NCBI GenBank assembly: GCA_963921935.1
Contig: OY998175.1
Coordinates: 203,810,655-203,874,654, forward strand
DNA: 64,000 bases
DNA from: Galeruca laticollis
Taxonomy: Eukaryota > Arthropoda > Insecta > Coleoptera > Chrysomelidae
Reading direction: 5' to 3'
The first letter of the stretch is position 1. Each line of letters opens with the position of its first letter. Position numbers and translations under genes: made by a program. Under the pieces are notes generated by a model, which saw only the letters and a list, made by a program, of their open reading frames with translations, had not been told where the DNA came from and did no database searches. This document shows, in pieces, positions 32,910-43,385 of this stretch.

Positions 32910-33514
32910 ATTAGATTTTAAAGCTATTTTTGACTCTGTAGCTATAATTTGTTTAATATTAATCGTAAATTTTGGTGGTATGCTCTACTATAATTGTATA
33001 TTTAATAATTATATTTCTCTATCTGTAAAAGTGTAATGGCATGTAATTACTTACAGTTTCATTATGTTTATAGTATTGAACTCTATGTTGTGCGTGTTCA
33101 AGTTTCTGTAGCTTTTGTTCTTATTTCTTAAATTGCTTGTGCTTCATCGTGCTGACACTTTCTCTTATTCTGTCATCTAAACAGTCGAATTCCACTGGAT
33201 GTAGTTGGAACGTGGGTTCAGAATGTACCACTTTTATGTAGTTGTCTAAGGAGTCCCTTATTCTAAACCATTCCTTACATTCTTTTTTAAGCCAAACCCG
33301 TTGAGCAAATTTTACAGTTTTTTGTGCTTGAAGTGTTTTAGTATGGCATTTTATATTTACATAATTTGGTATAACCTCTTTTCTAAGGCATTCTTGGTTA
33401 AACCAAATGTGATGCTTTGTAACGTTTTCGTTGTAACTTCTGGTACAGTCGGGTCAGACTTTTCAATGAAATTAACTGTCTCAACCCTCACTTTGTGGAA
33501 TCTACTCATAATAA
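32910..33514. other. No gene recognised
   Basis: AT-rich, with short hydrophobic frames without family resemblance. Confidence 0.5.
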
Positions 33515-34155
33515 TGTTTTAAATGGAACTTACTGTTTCTAGTTAACTCCACAGTTTATTGAAAAATGTTAAAAATTCTAAAAAATTGACAAATGCTTCG
33601 ATATTACCTAAATATCATCGTCATAATGACAGAAGCTACATTTCATTTGATGCCTACCTGATGTTTAATTATTTTTGGCTAGACCAAGAAGTGACCTACC
33701 TTGTGATTGACTTAAGAAACCCACAATATGAAGTCATTAATGAACAGATAAATCTAGGGAGTTCTCCACTTTTAAACTGTCTACTTAAGTGTTAATTGTA
33801 AAGATCAGCAGATATAGTGTTTCTGGTTTTCCATATCATTTCACGGTTATACTTATCTTTATTGGAAAAATGATATCCAGGATATCCCCATAGGGCTATT
33901 AATATATAAGCTTTAATATTTGTAATATCATATCTTTTTTTTCTATTAACATATATTAAGTCAATCACAATATAGGTCACTTCTTGGACTAGCCAAAAAT
34001 AATTGCACATCAGAGAGGCATCAGATGAAATGTATCTTCTCTCATTCTGATGATAATATTTAGGTAATTTCGAAACAATTGTCAATTTTTTAGAATTTTG
34101 AACATTTTTCAATTAACTGTGGGGTTAACTAGAAACAGTGAGTTTCATTTAAAAC
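33515..34155. mobile_element. 640-bp fold-back element, arms ~225 bp
   Basis: GTTTTAAATGGAACTTACTG at the left recurs inverted at the right end (34155), and pairing continues inward to about 33740/33930 with scattered differences. Short open frames with similar starts (MKNV.NSKKLT) on both strands are merely the two arms. No transposase. Confidence 0.8.
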
Positions 34156-34873
34156 ACTAGTATATTTTTAAGTCGATTTATCAAAAAATTATTGAACAAT
34201 GTATATGGGAGGCGTAGTTGTCCAAAAATGTATCAGTTTCATAAGAAATAGCATAACTAAAAGTGATATTCCTAATAAATGGTCACCTAACAGCCAGATT
34301 TTTTCCCTATAGGTTAATTTTTTCGATGATTTTTGAGAAAATATTATCAATAACACCTATTCAAATAATCAAAATGAAGACTTAGGTTAGTATTAGTATT
34401 AAAATGATATTATGTACAAAATATACTAAATTTGTGTATGAGTTTTTGTTAAATTCAATTTTTTTACTGAAATATCAAATAACTGAAAACGTTTTTATAT
34501 CATGCAGTAAAACAGACCATTTATTGCTACTTCTAGTTACAAAAAAAATAAAAAGTATCAACTCTGTTGGTAAAAATTGTGGCCACAATTGTTGCCGTAT
34601 CTAACACTATCGGATTACTTCATATAAGAGTTTTATACATATGATTTCGGTGATATTCGTTACACGTTTCTGGTATTATATGGGAACGAAGAGACGGCAG
34701 GAGTCGTAATTTTAGACTCTTCTCGAACTTGGAGCCAGTTATACAGAGTGGTTTATCTAAAAGACATTATATTCTCCAAAACATGATTAAACAGTAGCAT
34801 TTCGAGATTTGAACTCATGAAGAACTATTAATTTTTATGAATAATCAGTTTCACTAAAGTTCACCTGTTCTGT
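34156..34873. other. No gene recognised
   Basis: Nothing identifiable between the fold-back element and the LTR-element remnant. Part of it could be that element's 3' UTR/LTR. Confidence 0.45.
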
Positions 34874-35227
34874 TCACAACTCGATTAAAATGTAGACTGA
34901 CCTCACGGTTCGTAGGTAGTCGCTTATATATTGAAATACTTGCTGGAAATTCCAATTCCTGAAATTTCTAGATCGCGGCTCCCAATAAACGATCGTACTT
35001 CTTAGAAATACGTCTATGAAAATAATCACAAAAAAATGCTCTTTCCAAAGTCTTTCAGGAACTGCCCCATTCTTTAACATTACCCCCTCCTTAAAAGGAA
35101 GTTTCTCCTGGTACTTCTGTGGATGCTTAAATCTACAACTGGAGCCATTTCTACACTTCCCGGTGCTAAAGAAATAACAGGACACTGTCTTCATTGGGTA
35201 CAGATAACGATAGGAGTTTAGCTGCAA
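34874..35227 (-). CDS. CCCH zinc-finger segment, downstream of LTR-element pol
   Basis: The minus-strand frame contains one C3H1 finger, CYFFSTGKCRNGSSCRFKH, with spacing C-x7-C-x5-C-x3-H, the class that usually binds RNA. After the finger comes a basic patch and a region (LKNGAVPERLWKEHFF) of unknown fold. It lies directly 3' of the macro-like segment on the same strand and probably belongs to the same element. An isolated host exon is an alternative. The far end (from about 35000 down) looks unrelated. Confidence 0.55.
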   Translation of the reverse strand: MQLNSYRYLYPMKTVSCYFFSTGKCRNGSSCRFKHPQKYQEKLPFKEGVMLKNGAVPERLWKEHFFVIIFIDVFLRSTIVYWEPRSRNFRNWNFQQVFQYISDYLRTVRSVYILIEL

Positions 35228-35325
35228 ATGAATATGTGTTTTGGAAGATCACCTTCACCATGTTCTTGATGATTCACTAATCCAACTGATTGCTCTCTAT
35301 CTGAGGTATTGCTAGTTTCTTTACA

Positions 35326-35625
35326 TTAGGTTCTAGCACATGATCGCGAAGGCTTCGTAGCACTGCCCATACGTCCCGATATGTGGACTTGAACTTCGTT
35401 TTTGGTTACCAGGTAGAAAAAGTACTGCGAATTCTGTTTGATTGCCAGTGTTTTGCCAGGGGCTAGAATCTGATCTTCAATTTTTTCTAATTGCCCAAAC
35501 TTATTTCGAAAGATAGTTGCCAACCCTCGAGCGTGTTTGTTAATGGTGGAGATGTTGTATACTAGGGAATACTCGTTCCAGAGCGTGAACAAATCTTGTC
35601 GTTGTTCTGTGGTGACTCCATATCT
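35326..35625 (-). pseudogene. Macro-domain-like segment of an LTR element
   Basis: The minus-strand frame reads LVYNISTINKHARGLATIFR, then KFGQLEKIEDQ, then KQNSQYFFYLVTKNE. This is the pattern of small ADP-ribose-binding macro domains of the Poa1p kind, which have Gly-Ala/Leu-x-x-phi-phe near the start and Tyr-Tyr-Leu-phi-Thr-Lys in the core strand. Known macro domains bind or hydrolyse ADP-ribose. Activity here is not implied, as the C-terminal loop is missing. It follows the integrase tail after a frame change, so it could be a translated 3' module of the element. Confidence 0.55.
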
Positions 35626-35689
35626 AACCTCTCCGGTACCCCCATGAGCCCCATAAATTCTTTGAAGACAGGTTCAGTCTCTTCTGGGA

Positions 35690-36228
35690 TATGGTTCACT
35701 CCTTCCTCTAGGTTATGTCCTTATTCGGTTTTCCAATGGGATCTTGCTTTTGCGATAGATGACGTCATTGATTTCTTGATCAAGTACGGACCTTCACAAT
35801 ATTTCTGTAATTTTGGAGAAAGCACTTTTTTTCTCGCGGGTGTGCAACCATAATTCTTCCCCTTCTTTGAAACTACTTTCTGTGACCTGCGTGTATTACA
35901 GTTTTTTCATTCTGTCCCTAGCAACTTGAAGATTTGTGCGAACCAATTCGTGCATATCGTCTATCCTTCTTCTCAATTAGATTACGTAATCTTCTGCCGC
36001 TAGATCTTCTCCCGGTCGACAACCAAATTCTAAGTCACAAGTTAGCCTCATTTTGCGTCCAAATAGGATGTTTGCAGGTGTTTCACCTGTGGATTTATTG
36101 ATAACAGATCGAAAGCAATGCAAATAGGGAGAGATCCCAGTTTTACGTTGGCTGGAAACTACTTTGGACAGGTATTTTCCAATGGTCCTATTCATTATCT
36201 CGACTATTCTATGTGCCTGTAGATACAA
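35690..36228 (-). pseudogene. Ty3/gypsy integrase C-terminus, broken
   Basis: The minus-strand frame 36228-35977 reads IVEIMNRTIGKYLSKVVS, then SVINKSTGETPANILFGRKM and GCRPGEDLAAEDYV. These are the end of the integrase core (with its last acidic region) and the conserved tail typical of gypsy elements. Downstream, after frameshifts and stops, residues of the SH3-like C-terminal region are still readable (KITEIL, DQEINDVIYR). Upstream is cut off by the RTE-type element at about 36240. This element integrates cDNA copies when intact. Confidence 0.75.
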
Positions 36229-36249
36229 CGTTGTTCTTCTGGTCTTCTT

Positions 36250-36691
36250 CGCTGTAGACTACGTGATCGCTGTAGATTTCCAAGTACGAGTCGAAAATAG
36301 ACAATGAGGATGCCAGAAGAGCAAACAACGACCGGAAAACAGGATATGTAATGTCGGCTCCAAAGACTACCTAAGATTGAAGACGAAGAAAATCGGAATG
36401 CTTTAAACCAATTAAAAAACGGAAAGGAAGCAGGTGACGATAACATTATACCAAAAATGCTGAAGGAAGGTGGAAGCCTACTGGTAAGAGAGCTTAAATC
36501 ACTATTTAATACATACCTAGCCGAGGGAAAAAATACCACAGGATTGCAACACTGCGATATTCATACTGATATATAAGAAATGCATTCCAAGCAACCTAGA
36601 AAACTATAAACCAATCAGCCTGCTTCCACAGATCTACAAGTTATTTATGAGAATAATAATAAACCACCTTGAATACAAACTCGACACATAC
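36250..36691 (+). pseudogene. RTE-type retrotransposon, reverse transcriptase part 1
   Basis: From about 36390 the plus strand reads NQLKNGKEAGDDNIIPKMLK, then SLFNTYLAEG. After frame changes it reads IYKKCIPSNLENYKPISLLP and QIYKLFMRIIINHLEYKLD. This is the RT finger region typical of insect RTE/BovB-like or CR1-like elements. The frame breaks off at YQPYEQ, exactly where the LOA-like element starts, and resumes at 40839. Confidence 0.8.
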
Positions 36692-36705
36692 CAACCCTAT
36701 GAACA
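36692..36705 (+). repeat. Left target-site duplication of LOA-like element
   Basis: CAACCCTATGAACA, repeated exactly at 40825-40838. It is part of the codons for the interrupted RTE reverse transcriptase. Confidence 0.9.
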
Positions 36706-37254
36706 CTGCACAAAGACCAACTTCACCTCCACGTGGCGTGCGGTGGAAACAGATCGGATGGGGTGATTGGGGACCAAGGCCCTTAAGCGGGTCGCTCGAG
36801 GCTGGCAAACGAAGCTCTGGCGTGCGCAAATACTGGGAACATCAGCGTGGAGAGGGATCGCTGTGGGTGGATAAGTGTGGGGCAACCGGACCAATTGCCT
36901 GGGGCCCTGCATGCATCAGGAAACAGCGCAAACTCGTGGAAGCCTGCCCAGTATATCCCGTATCGGTAAGTCGGTGGTTGATGAGGACGTGCTTACTGAT
37001 GTGAGGGCTTGCCTTAATCGGCTGGCCAAGTGGATGGGAACCTCTATAAAAATCCCCCTCAAGTCAGTGGTGGAACAGCATAAGCCGAAGACTTGGCGTG
37101 GCGTAGAGAATACGCTGCGGGGCTAAGGGGTTGCTTAGTCGCTATTATGCGAACTACGGGTACCAGGCGACACCCAGGTTTCAATAGCCTTCTTCCGGTA
37201 TGCGGGGCTCTGCCGGAAGCGACCGACCATTCCCTAGCTACTCGTGGGACAAAA

Positions 37255-38292
37255 ATGAACCAACTAAAAGACATAAAAATTCCAGAAGATAAAGATAGCC
37301 TCACTCGTCCAGTGGGAATGGAACTGGATCATGTTCCAGACCAAAAAACCGAGGATGAGCTCCTAAAAAGCGGCGAAGAGGACCAAATGGAGCCTCAACA
37401 AAAAACCAAAAAGGCTCGAGTGAACCTTAACGGCGCTGCTCAAAAAAGATTTAAGTACCTGTTGAAGCACGGCCTCAGTCATGAAGAGGCACGACAACAG
37501 GCACTGGAACCTATTACAAAGGAGAAGGAAGATGCACCTAAGAGTGAGAGCTCCAAAAGAGTCCGATCTAAGGGAAGCACCCCTGAACATCCGAGGAAGA
37601 AGGGAGCTCTCATAGTAGGTGAAACTACCGATGAGGGAAACAAACCATCCTACGGACAAATGCTATCAGCAATAAGGGAAGGAATAATGCCCTCCATTTA
37701 CCCAGAGTTATCTCTTTCAGTGGAACAGTTAGCATCCATAAAAGAGAAAATTTTGGACAAAATCTTACTGCTGGATCCAAAGGCAAATACCAGGCCTATA
37801 ATCAGCAACTCACAATTCAGACCTGGCTGGATGATGCTGTCCTGTGCTGACGGAGCCACAGTTGAATGGCTTAAAAGCATAGTTCAGGAGCTGCAGGCAC
37901 AGGAGTCATTGAGACTCGCAGAGGAAGGTAAAATTCCTCACTCAGAGATCTTTGTGACGTACCTTCCTGACAGTCTGAAATATCAAAACGAGCAAATACT
38001 TCGATTTTAAGAGGTCCAAAACGCAGACCTCAACACACAAAATTAGAGGATTGTAAAAAGGGCCGAAAAAGGCCCCACAGTAGAACTCACCCTATCAGTG
38101 GACCCCATATCCGCAGAAAGGGTGAAAAAGAATGGCTATATGGCCAACTATAAATTTAGTCAGGTAAGAATATTACCACAAAAAAACCATGCTGGGCAAC
38201 ATAGTGGTCCAGTTGTAGCCTCAAACAGTCGAGGTTGCAAAAAAAAAACACAAAAAGGGACCCACAAAAACGGGTCTTCCAAAGGGCAATAA
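37255..38292 (+). pseudogene. LOA-like ORF1 with DUF4780
   Basis: The start is taken at ATG 37255 (MNQLKDIKIPEDKD), at the end of the GC-rich leader. The N-terminal third is charged and disordered, with HGLSHEEARQQAL and a basic KRVRSKGS stretch. The DUF4780 region follows from about 37650, with NSQFRPGWMMLSCADGATVE as its most recognisable part. Stops at about 38008 and 38044 interrupt the C-terminus, which is readable again as ERVKKNGYMANYKFSQVRIL up to 38292. ORF1 proteins of this type bind element RNA. Confidence 0.8.
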
Positions 38293-38324
38293 GGGGTCTA
38301 ATAAAGATCCCAAGAAACAGTAAA

Positions 38325-40732
38325 ATGGCTTTCTCCAAATCAGTTAGGTTTCTGCAACTAAACCTCCATCATGCAAAAGCTGCAATCAGCGTGCTTAGCA
38401 AGAGTTTTAGCAAAAACTTATCTGACACCGGGCTTATTCAAGAGCCCTGGGCTCACGAATGACTCATCAAAGGCCTATTCATCAATTCATGTAAGTTGAT
38501 ATATTCACAAATACATGACAAACCAAGAGCGGCATTAGTCATCTCAAAAAAACTTAACTTTATTTCTGTTCCAGAGTTTATCACCAAAGACCTTGCAACA
38601 GCTGGAGTGGAGTTCCTCACGGAAAGGGGTAACAGGCACAATATAATTGCCTCTGCTTACTTTCCGGGAGAAGAAGACAAACTTCCACCAGAGGAAGTAA
38701 AAAGCATCATCAGATGGTGCAATAAAAAAAACAGACATATTATTCTTGGATGTGATGCAAACTCCCACAACAGAGTATGGGGCAGCACGGACACAAACAA
38801 ACGAGGTGAGTATATCTTAGAGTCTTTGGCTAAATCTAATATAGACATTATTAACAGAGGTAACACACTCACTTTTATCACTGCAACTAGAAAAGGGGTG
38901 CTTGATATCACGCTAGCTACTTGCTTTATAACAAATTTAATACTAAACTGGCATGTTTCCGATGAGGTTTCGATGTCGGACCACAGGATGACTGAATATA
39001 GCAAAGAACTCAGAAGGTCCAAGAGGAAAACTTGGAGGCAATTCTGCGAAGGGATTTCTAACGAAGCCCCAGCAGTGCGCCTTCAAAAAGTCATCGCTAA
39101 GGACCACTCTAACGGTATTGGACTCCTTAAAAAGCCGAACGAAGAGTTCGCCGAAACCACAAAGAAAAGCATGAGATGTTTTTTAGACGCTCATTTTCCT
39201 GGTGCTGCAATTATTGAAGATAACGCAGAGGCAAATCTTCATGAAGCCTTCATCAAAACTTCTAGATCAGCTAAAAGCCTAGCGGCTAAAATATTCACCA
39301 AGAATAGAATTGAATGGGAAATTAACAGCTTCAAGCCCTACAAATCACCTGGAGAGGATGGCATATTTCCAGCACTTCTACAACGGAGAACCGATATCTT
39401 AATTTCCCACTTATGTAAGATATTCAAGATGATCTTCATCTTGGGATACATTCCAAAAGGGTGAGGAGAGGTCAGGGGCTGCTTTATTCCTAAGAGTGGC
39501 AAACGTCCTCCAGAGGAACCAAAGTCATATAGACTCATAAGCCTTACCCCCTTCTTATTCAAAAGGATGGAAAAAATACTCGACACATTCATAAGAAGTG
39601 AATATTTATCAAATGCGCCGCTTCACGAGGAACAATTTGCCTACCAACCTGGCAAATCTACCTTAGATGCCTTACATTGTCTCGTAAGAGACCTAGAAAA
39701 GGGAATAGCTGCGAAAGAAGTTCCGCTATGTGTATTCGTAGATATAGAGGGAGCTTCTTATAACACCTCATATGAATCAATTAGCGCTGCTGTAACTGCA
39801 CAGAGTATTCCGCCTTTCATAATCAAATAGATTCAGTCCATGCTAAATACTAGGAAAATAATCACCTACCTCGGAGACCAGTCGACTACTATAAAAGCGG
39901 TGAAAGGTTGTCCTCAAGGAGGAGTGCTATCACCTCTACCGTGGTCACTAGTTGATGACGACCTCCTAACAAAGCTAAAAAGAGAAGGATTTTGTGCTCA
40001 TGGCTATGCCGACGATTTAGTTATAGTGGTCAGAGGTAAGCACGACGGCATCATTGCCGATCGCATGCAATGTGCCTTGAACCTCATAACTACCTGGTGT
40101 TCGAAGAAAGGACTTTCAGTCAATCCTAATGAAACGACACTTGTTCCATTCACTAACAGGAGGAAGTTAAGTATACGGATTCCAAGCTACTGGCTAGATA
40201 TAACAAACTATCTTTGTTATGGGTGCTCGGGCACAAGGGAATTGCTGGGAATGAGACTGCCGATGGTCTTTCAAAGGAAGGAGTTAGCACTCCTTTCATC
40301 GGCCCTGAACCGTTTTGTGGCATTTCTAAAAGCCACATTGTGGAAGAAGTCCAGAAATGGGAAAAGGAATTTAGTGCAGCCTGCTGAAAAGATGTTCCAG
40401 GCCAAAGACAAGCTAAAAGGTTACTACAACCTTCTACTCGCTATGCTAAATCGCTCTTAGAGCTTCAGAAGTCTGATCTCAGAGCAATCACAGGACTCCT
40501 TACGGGACACTGCTCACTCAGATATCACCTCTGGAAGATAGGAAAAGTGGACAGAGGAATATGTAGATTCTGCGACAGTACAGATGAAACGGCTGAACAT
40601 ATATTATGCCATTGCGGAGTACTTGTTCGCCAACGCCATAGGTACCTGGAACGGTTGTTCTTGAGACCTGACCAGGTAACAAAAATAGCTCCCAATCGGA
40701 TAATAGGCTTCCTCAGAAGCCTTGATCTCTGA
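38325..40732 (+). pseudogene. LOA-like ORF2: endonuclease, RT, RNase H, Cys-His finger
   Basis: One frame runs from MAFSKSVRFLQLNLHHAKAA (38325) to about 40180, with stops at about 38460, 39462 and 39828. Endonuclease motifs: LIQEPW, LGCDANSHNRVWGS and SMSDHRM. RT motifs: FKPYKSPGEDGIFPALL, SYRLISLTP, FVDIEGASYN, GCPQGGVLSPL and the catalytic YADD at about 40006. A deletion at about 40180 joins the RT thumb to the middle of RNase H, in another frame (GHKGIAGNETADGLSKEG), so its first catalytic residues are gone. The end carries a CRFCDST...HILCHC finger. Confidence 0.85.
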
Positions 40733-40824
40733 GACAAAAAAAGATGGAGGGTATCCACAAAAGATCTTTTCAGGTCGCAGTGTGGAAAGGCCAGCTATTG
40801 GCCAATCGACCCCTTTGTAATCTA

Positions 40825-40838
40825 CAACCCTATGAACA
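40825..40838 (+). repeat. Right target-site duplication of LOA-like element
   Basis: Exact copy of 36692-36705. After removing the element and one copy, the RTE frame is restored across the joint. Confidence 0.9.
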
Positions 40839-41161
40839 GGCGACCTTCAGAAAAGGCCTGAGTACCGTAGAAGATCTCCACACCGTAAGAATGCTGAACG
40901 AAAAAGCAACGGAATATAACATCCCAATCTGGGTCACCTATATAGACTTAAGAAAGGCCTTCGACACAGTTGAATTTTGGGCAATTATCATGTCAATGAA
41001 AAATCCAAGAATAGACTTGCGATATATTAACATTATACAGATACTAAATGACCGTTCAAAAATGGAAGTAAAACTACATGGAGACACTAACGAAATCCTG
41101 ATAAGGAGAGGCGTTAGACAAGGAGACATTGTGTCACCCAAATTGTTTACACTGGTGCTAG
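40839..41161 (+). pseudogene. RTE-type retrotransposon, reverse transcriptase part 2
   Basis: Continues from 36691 with TFRKGLSTVEDLHTVRMLNE, WVTYIDLRKAFDTVE (the catalytic Asp of RT motif A) and IRRGVRQGDIVSPKLFTLVL (motif B). It stops before the YADD box, where a minus-strand BEL/Pao fragment is inserted. Confidence 0.85.
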
Positions 41162-41164
41162 AGG

Positions 41165-42166
41165 TGCCTCTCTGCGTTGTCTCGTCTGCGCATCGTTTCC
41201 GCAGTTAGTCGGTAGGGATTGTAGAGGCCCAGCTTACAGTCGGTCAAGTGAATTTGCACTTTAACATCCCGCCGCCGGTGAAGTGACAAAGTCTTTCAAA
41301 TAAAAACACAACACTCATTGTTGACATGGCAGCATGCAAAATATTTTAATTGCACGAGTGGTAGTATCTGTTGGAATTCGGATAGTTACGACACAGATCT
41401 GTCCATCCCGACCTGGATGCAAGTCTTCTACTCGTCCCAATTTCCATTTTAGTGGGGGAAGATCCTAATCCAATGGAAATACCATAGATTCAGGGGTTAA
41501 CTATATCTGTACAGAATTCTTCCATTTGTTACGATTCTGTAGTAGGGCAATATACTCTCTTGACCAACAAGACTAGAAATGTTGGCTAGCTTGCTCGAGA
41601 GCTTGGTACTGATTTAATCTGTTTGTAGGAAGTTCCGAATGATGATGCTGTGGAATTGAGAGCAAGGAGCGGCCAATTAGGATATGCCCGGGTGTCAGGC
41701 ACTAAAATCGTTTGGATCGTTGGATAGAGGAGTGCTGGGTCTCCAATTCATTATTGCTTTCACCTGTGAAAATATGGTAGCAAGTTCCTTAAATGTGGGA
41801 TGAATGTTTATTAATACCCTTAATAGGTGAATTTTTGCCTGTTCAATTCCAGCTTTACATAAACCACCATGATGTGGAGAGTGAGCTGGTACCAACAAAT
41901 TTGATTTTCCTTGAAAAGTCTGAGAAAGCTTTATTTTTTACAAAATTTTTTAATGTCTCAACAATATCTATCAAATCATTATTTGCACCAAGAAAATTCA
42001 AGCCGTTGCCGGAATAGACAATTTTACATAATCCTTTCGAGATGTAAATAGTTTAAGTGCATTACGAAAAGTAGCACTAGTCATATCGCTGATAGGTTCT
42101 AAATGCACTGCGCGCGTAGTAAAACATATGAACAGGCAGTCGGTCAAATAAATTTGCACTTCAACA
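41165..42166 (-). mobile_element. Internally deleted BEL/Pao element inside RTE
   Basis: On the minus strand it starts with TGTTGAAGTGCAAATTTATT (from 42166). The same LTR start, with few changes, recurs from 41266. Between them are the integrase core, in several frames (CFTTRAVHLEP, then FLGANNDLIDI, then SPHHGGLCKAGIEQAKIHLL and WRPSTPLSNDP), and a DUF5641-like tail (KLGRVEDLHPGRDGQ, ATTRAIKI). Gag, protease and RT are missing, and the integrase follows the LTR start after only about 30 bases. No clear 5-bp target duplication was found. Its 41165 border is approximate. Confidence 0.75.
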
Positions 42167-42640
42167 CGAAGCTACCCCTCAAACTAGAAACCATGGTTTA
42201 CATGGAATGCATTCTACCAGTAACAACCTATGGATCTGAAACATGCGTTCTAACAAAGAAAATCCTAAACAAATTAAAGATATACCAAAGATAAAAAAAA
42301 ACGAAAAATGCTAGGAATATTGCTCAAAGATCATAAAACCAATGAGTGGATAAGAAATAGAACAAAGGTCGAAGATATAGCGAGACGAATAGGTAGACTT
42401 AAATGGAACTGGGCCGGACATGTTGCCCGAATTACAACCAATTGGAACGGAAAAACAACAAGATGGAGACCTTTGGGAGCCAAGAGGTACCAGCAGACCA
42501 TAACAAAGATGATATAATGACTTCAAAAGAACAGCCGAACTTAACTGGTACCAAGTGGCACGGAACAGGGAAATCTGGAAAAATATGAGAGAGGCCTATA
42601 TCCAAAGAATAAGAAACGGCTAGAAGAGGAAGATCCATTA
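42167..42640 (+). pseudogene. RTE-type retrotransposon, C-terminal part
   Basis: The plus strand reads METMVYMECILPVTTYGSET-type sequence from about 42190. After a frame change it reads RKMLGILLKDHKTNEWIRNR, KVEDIARRIGRLKWNWAGHV and a Trp/Arg-rich end (IWKNMREAYIQRI), the conserved tail of RTE-like polyproteins in insects. The YADD box region between 41161 and 42167 is lost or displaced by the BEL/Pao insertion. Confidence 0.8.
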
Positions 42641-43050
42641 GCAATGTTTACATATTAATATTTCTAAATTTTTATATGTTTTATTGGTCTGCAGTCTTAG
42701 AATGTTTGTTTCCTTGTCCTCACTCTCATAACTTTCTCGTAATCCTTCTTCTCTATATAAGTTCTTTTTAATTTATTTCTTCCTTGATATATTTATTTTC
42801 GGTAATAAATAAAACGTTATTATGACTATTTTTTCTTGTGTAAATATATATACTTTTTACGTATGTAGTATGTGCTGTCTGAAAGACGAGGAGGGGAAAT
42901 AGATGGAAGGGGTGTAAAAAAATTATTTGCCCAGGGTGCAAAATATCATTAATCCGGCGCTGGGCTGTACAATGGTTCTAGTTGCTCCAGTGACTAACAG
43001 CGGATTATATTTCTTGCCATTCACTTATACACGTCATTATGACATCTGAG
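42641..43050. other. No gene recognised
   Basis: Presumed RTE 3' UTR at the start, followed by unassigned sequence. Confidence 0.45.
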
Positions 43051-43385
43051 AGAGGGAATTAGTATGAGAGGGTCTTTGAAACGATCCTGAGTCGGTGCTG
43101 CTCTCTAGTAGCCAACCCGTCCTAGTTTTCCTGTAACTGGGGAATCTTGGTTTGTATTCCAGGGGCGAACTGCATACATATCCTAGCTCGTCACTATTCC
43201 AGCGGCTTCTTGTCCATTATACTTTTTATGAAATGGCGATCCGGTTGAGTACGTCTTCGTCACTCTTCTTTCCGGAAGTTCCCAACTCGCGATGTCCGAA
43301 TTCTGATTTTAGTATCGTCACTTTCAGCTCATTCAGTTTCTTAGCCATTATTACGTTTATTTTTAGTACCCCACACCTGACATCA
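43051..43385 (-). pseudogene. Ty3/gypsy SAP-gag start with primer-binding site
   Basis: The minus strand has the primer-binding-site-like TGATGTCAGGTGTGGGGT (43385-43368), then ATG at 43348 and MAKKLNELKVTILKSEFGHR with ELGTSGKKS, a SAP motif. Frames break at about 43230. It is a relative of the element at 12385-13201, with the same order of LTR, primer site and SAP-gag. The likely LTR continues to about 43500. Confidence 0.65.

Larger units (their letters stand above)
36706..40824 (+). mobile_element. LOA/I-group non-LTR retrotransposon, 4.1 kb
   Basis: Bounded by a perfect 14-bp target duplication, so both ends are defined. It has a GC-rich 5' UTR (to 37254), ORF1 of DUF4780 type, and ORF2 with endonuclease, RT, RNase H and a terminal zinc-finger. 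There is no poly(A). In-frame stops and an internal deletion in ORF2 make it inactive. The GC content is clearly higher than in the surroundings, as often in this group. Elements of this group can start with an HDV-like ribozyme, but I could not fold one with confidence here. Confidence 0.85.

Noticed and set aside
33559..34112. Two similar small proteins on opposite strands as a gene pair
   Set aside because: They are the two arms of the fold-back element read in mirror image.
34404..34604. Hydrophobic plus-strand frame as a small membrane protein
   Set aside because: Short, AT-driven, no conserved motif and no supporting context.
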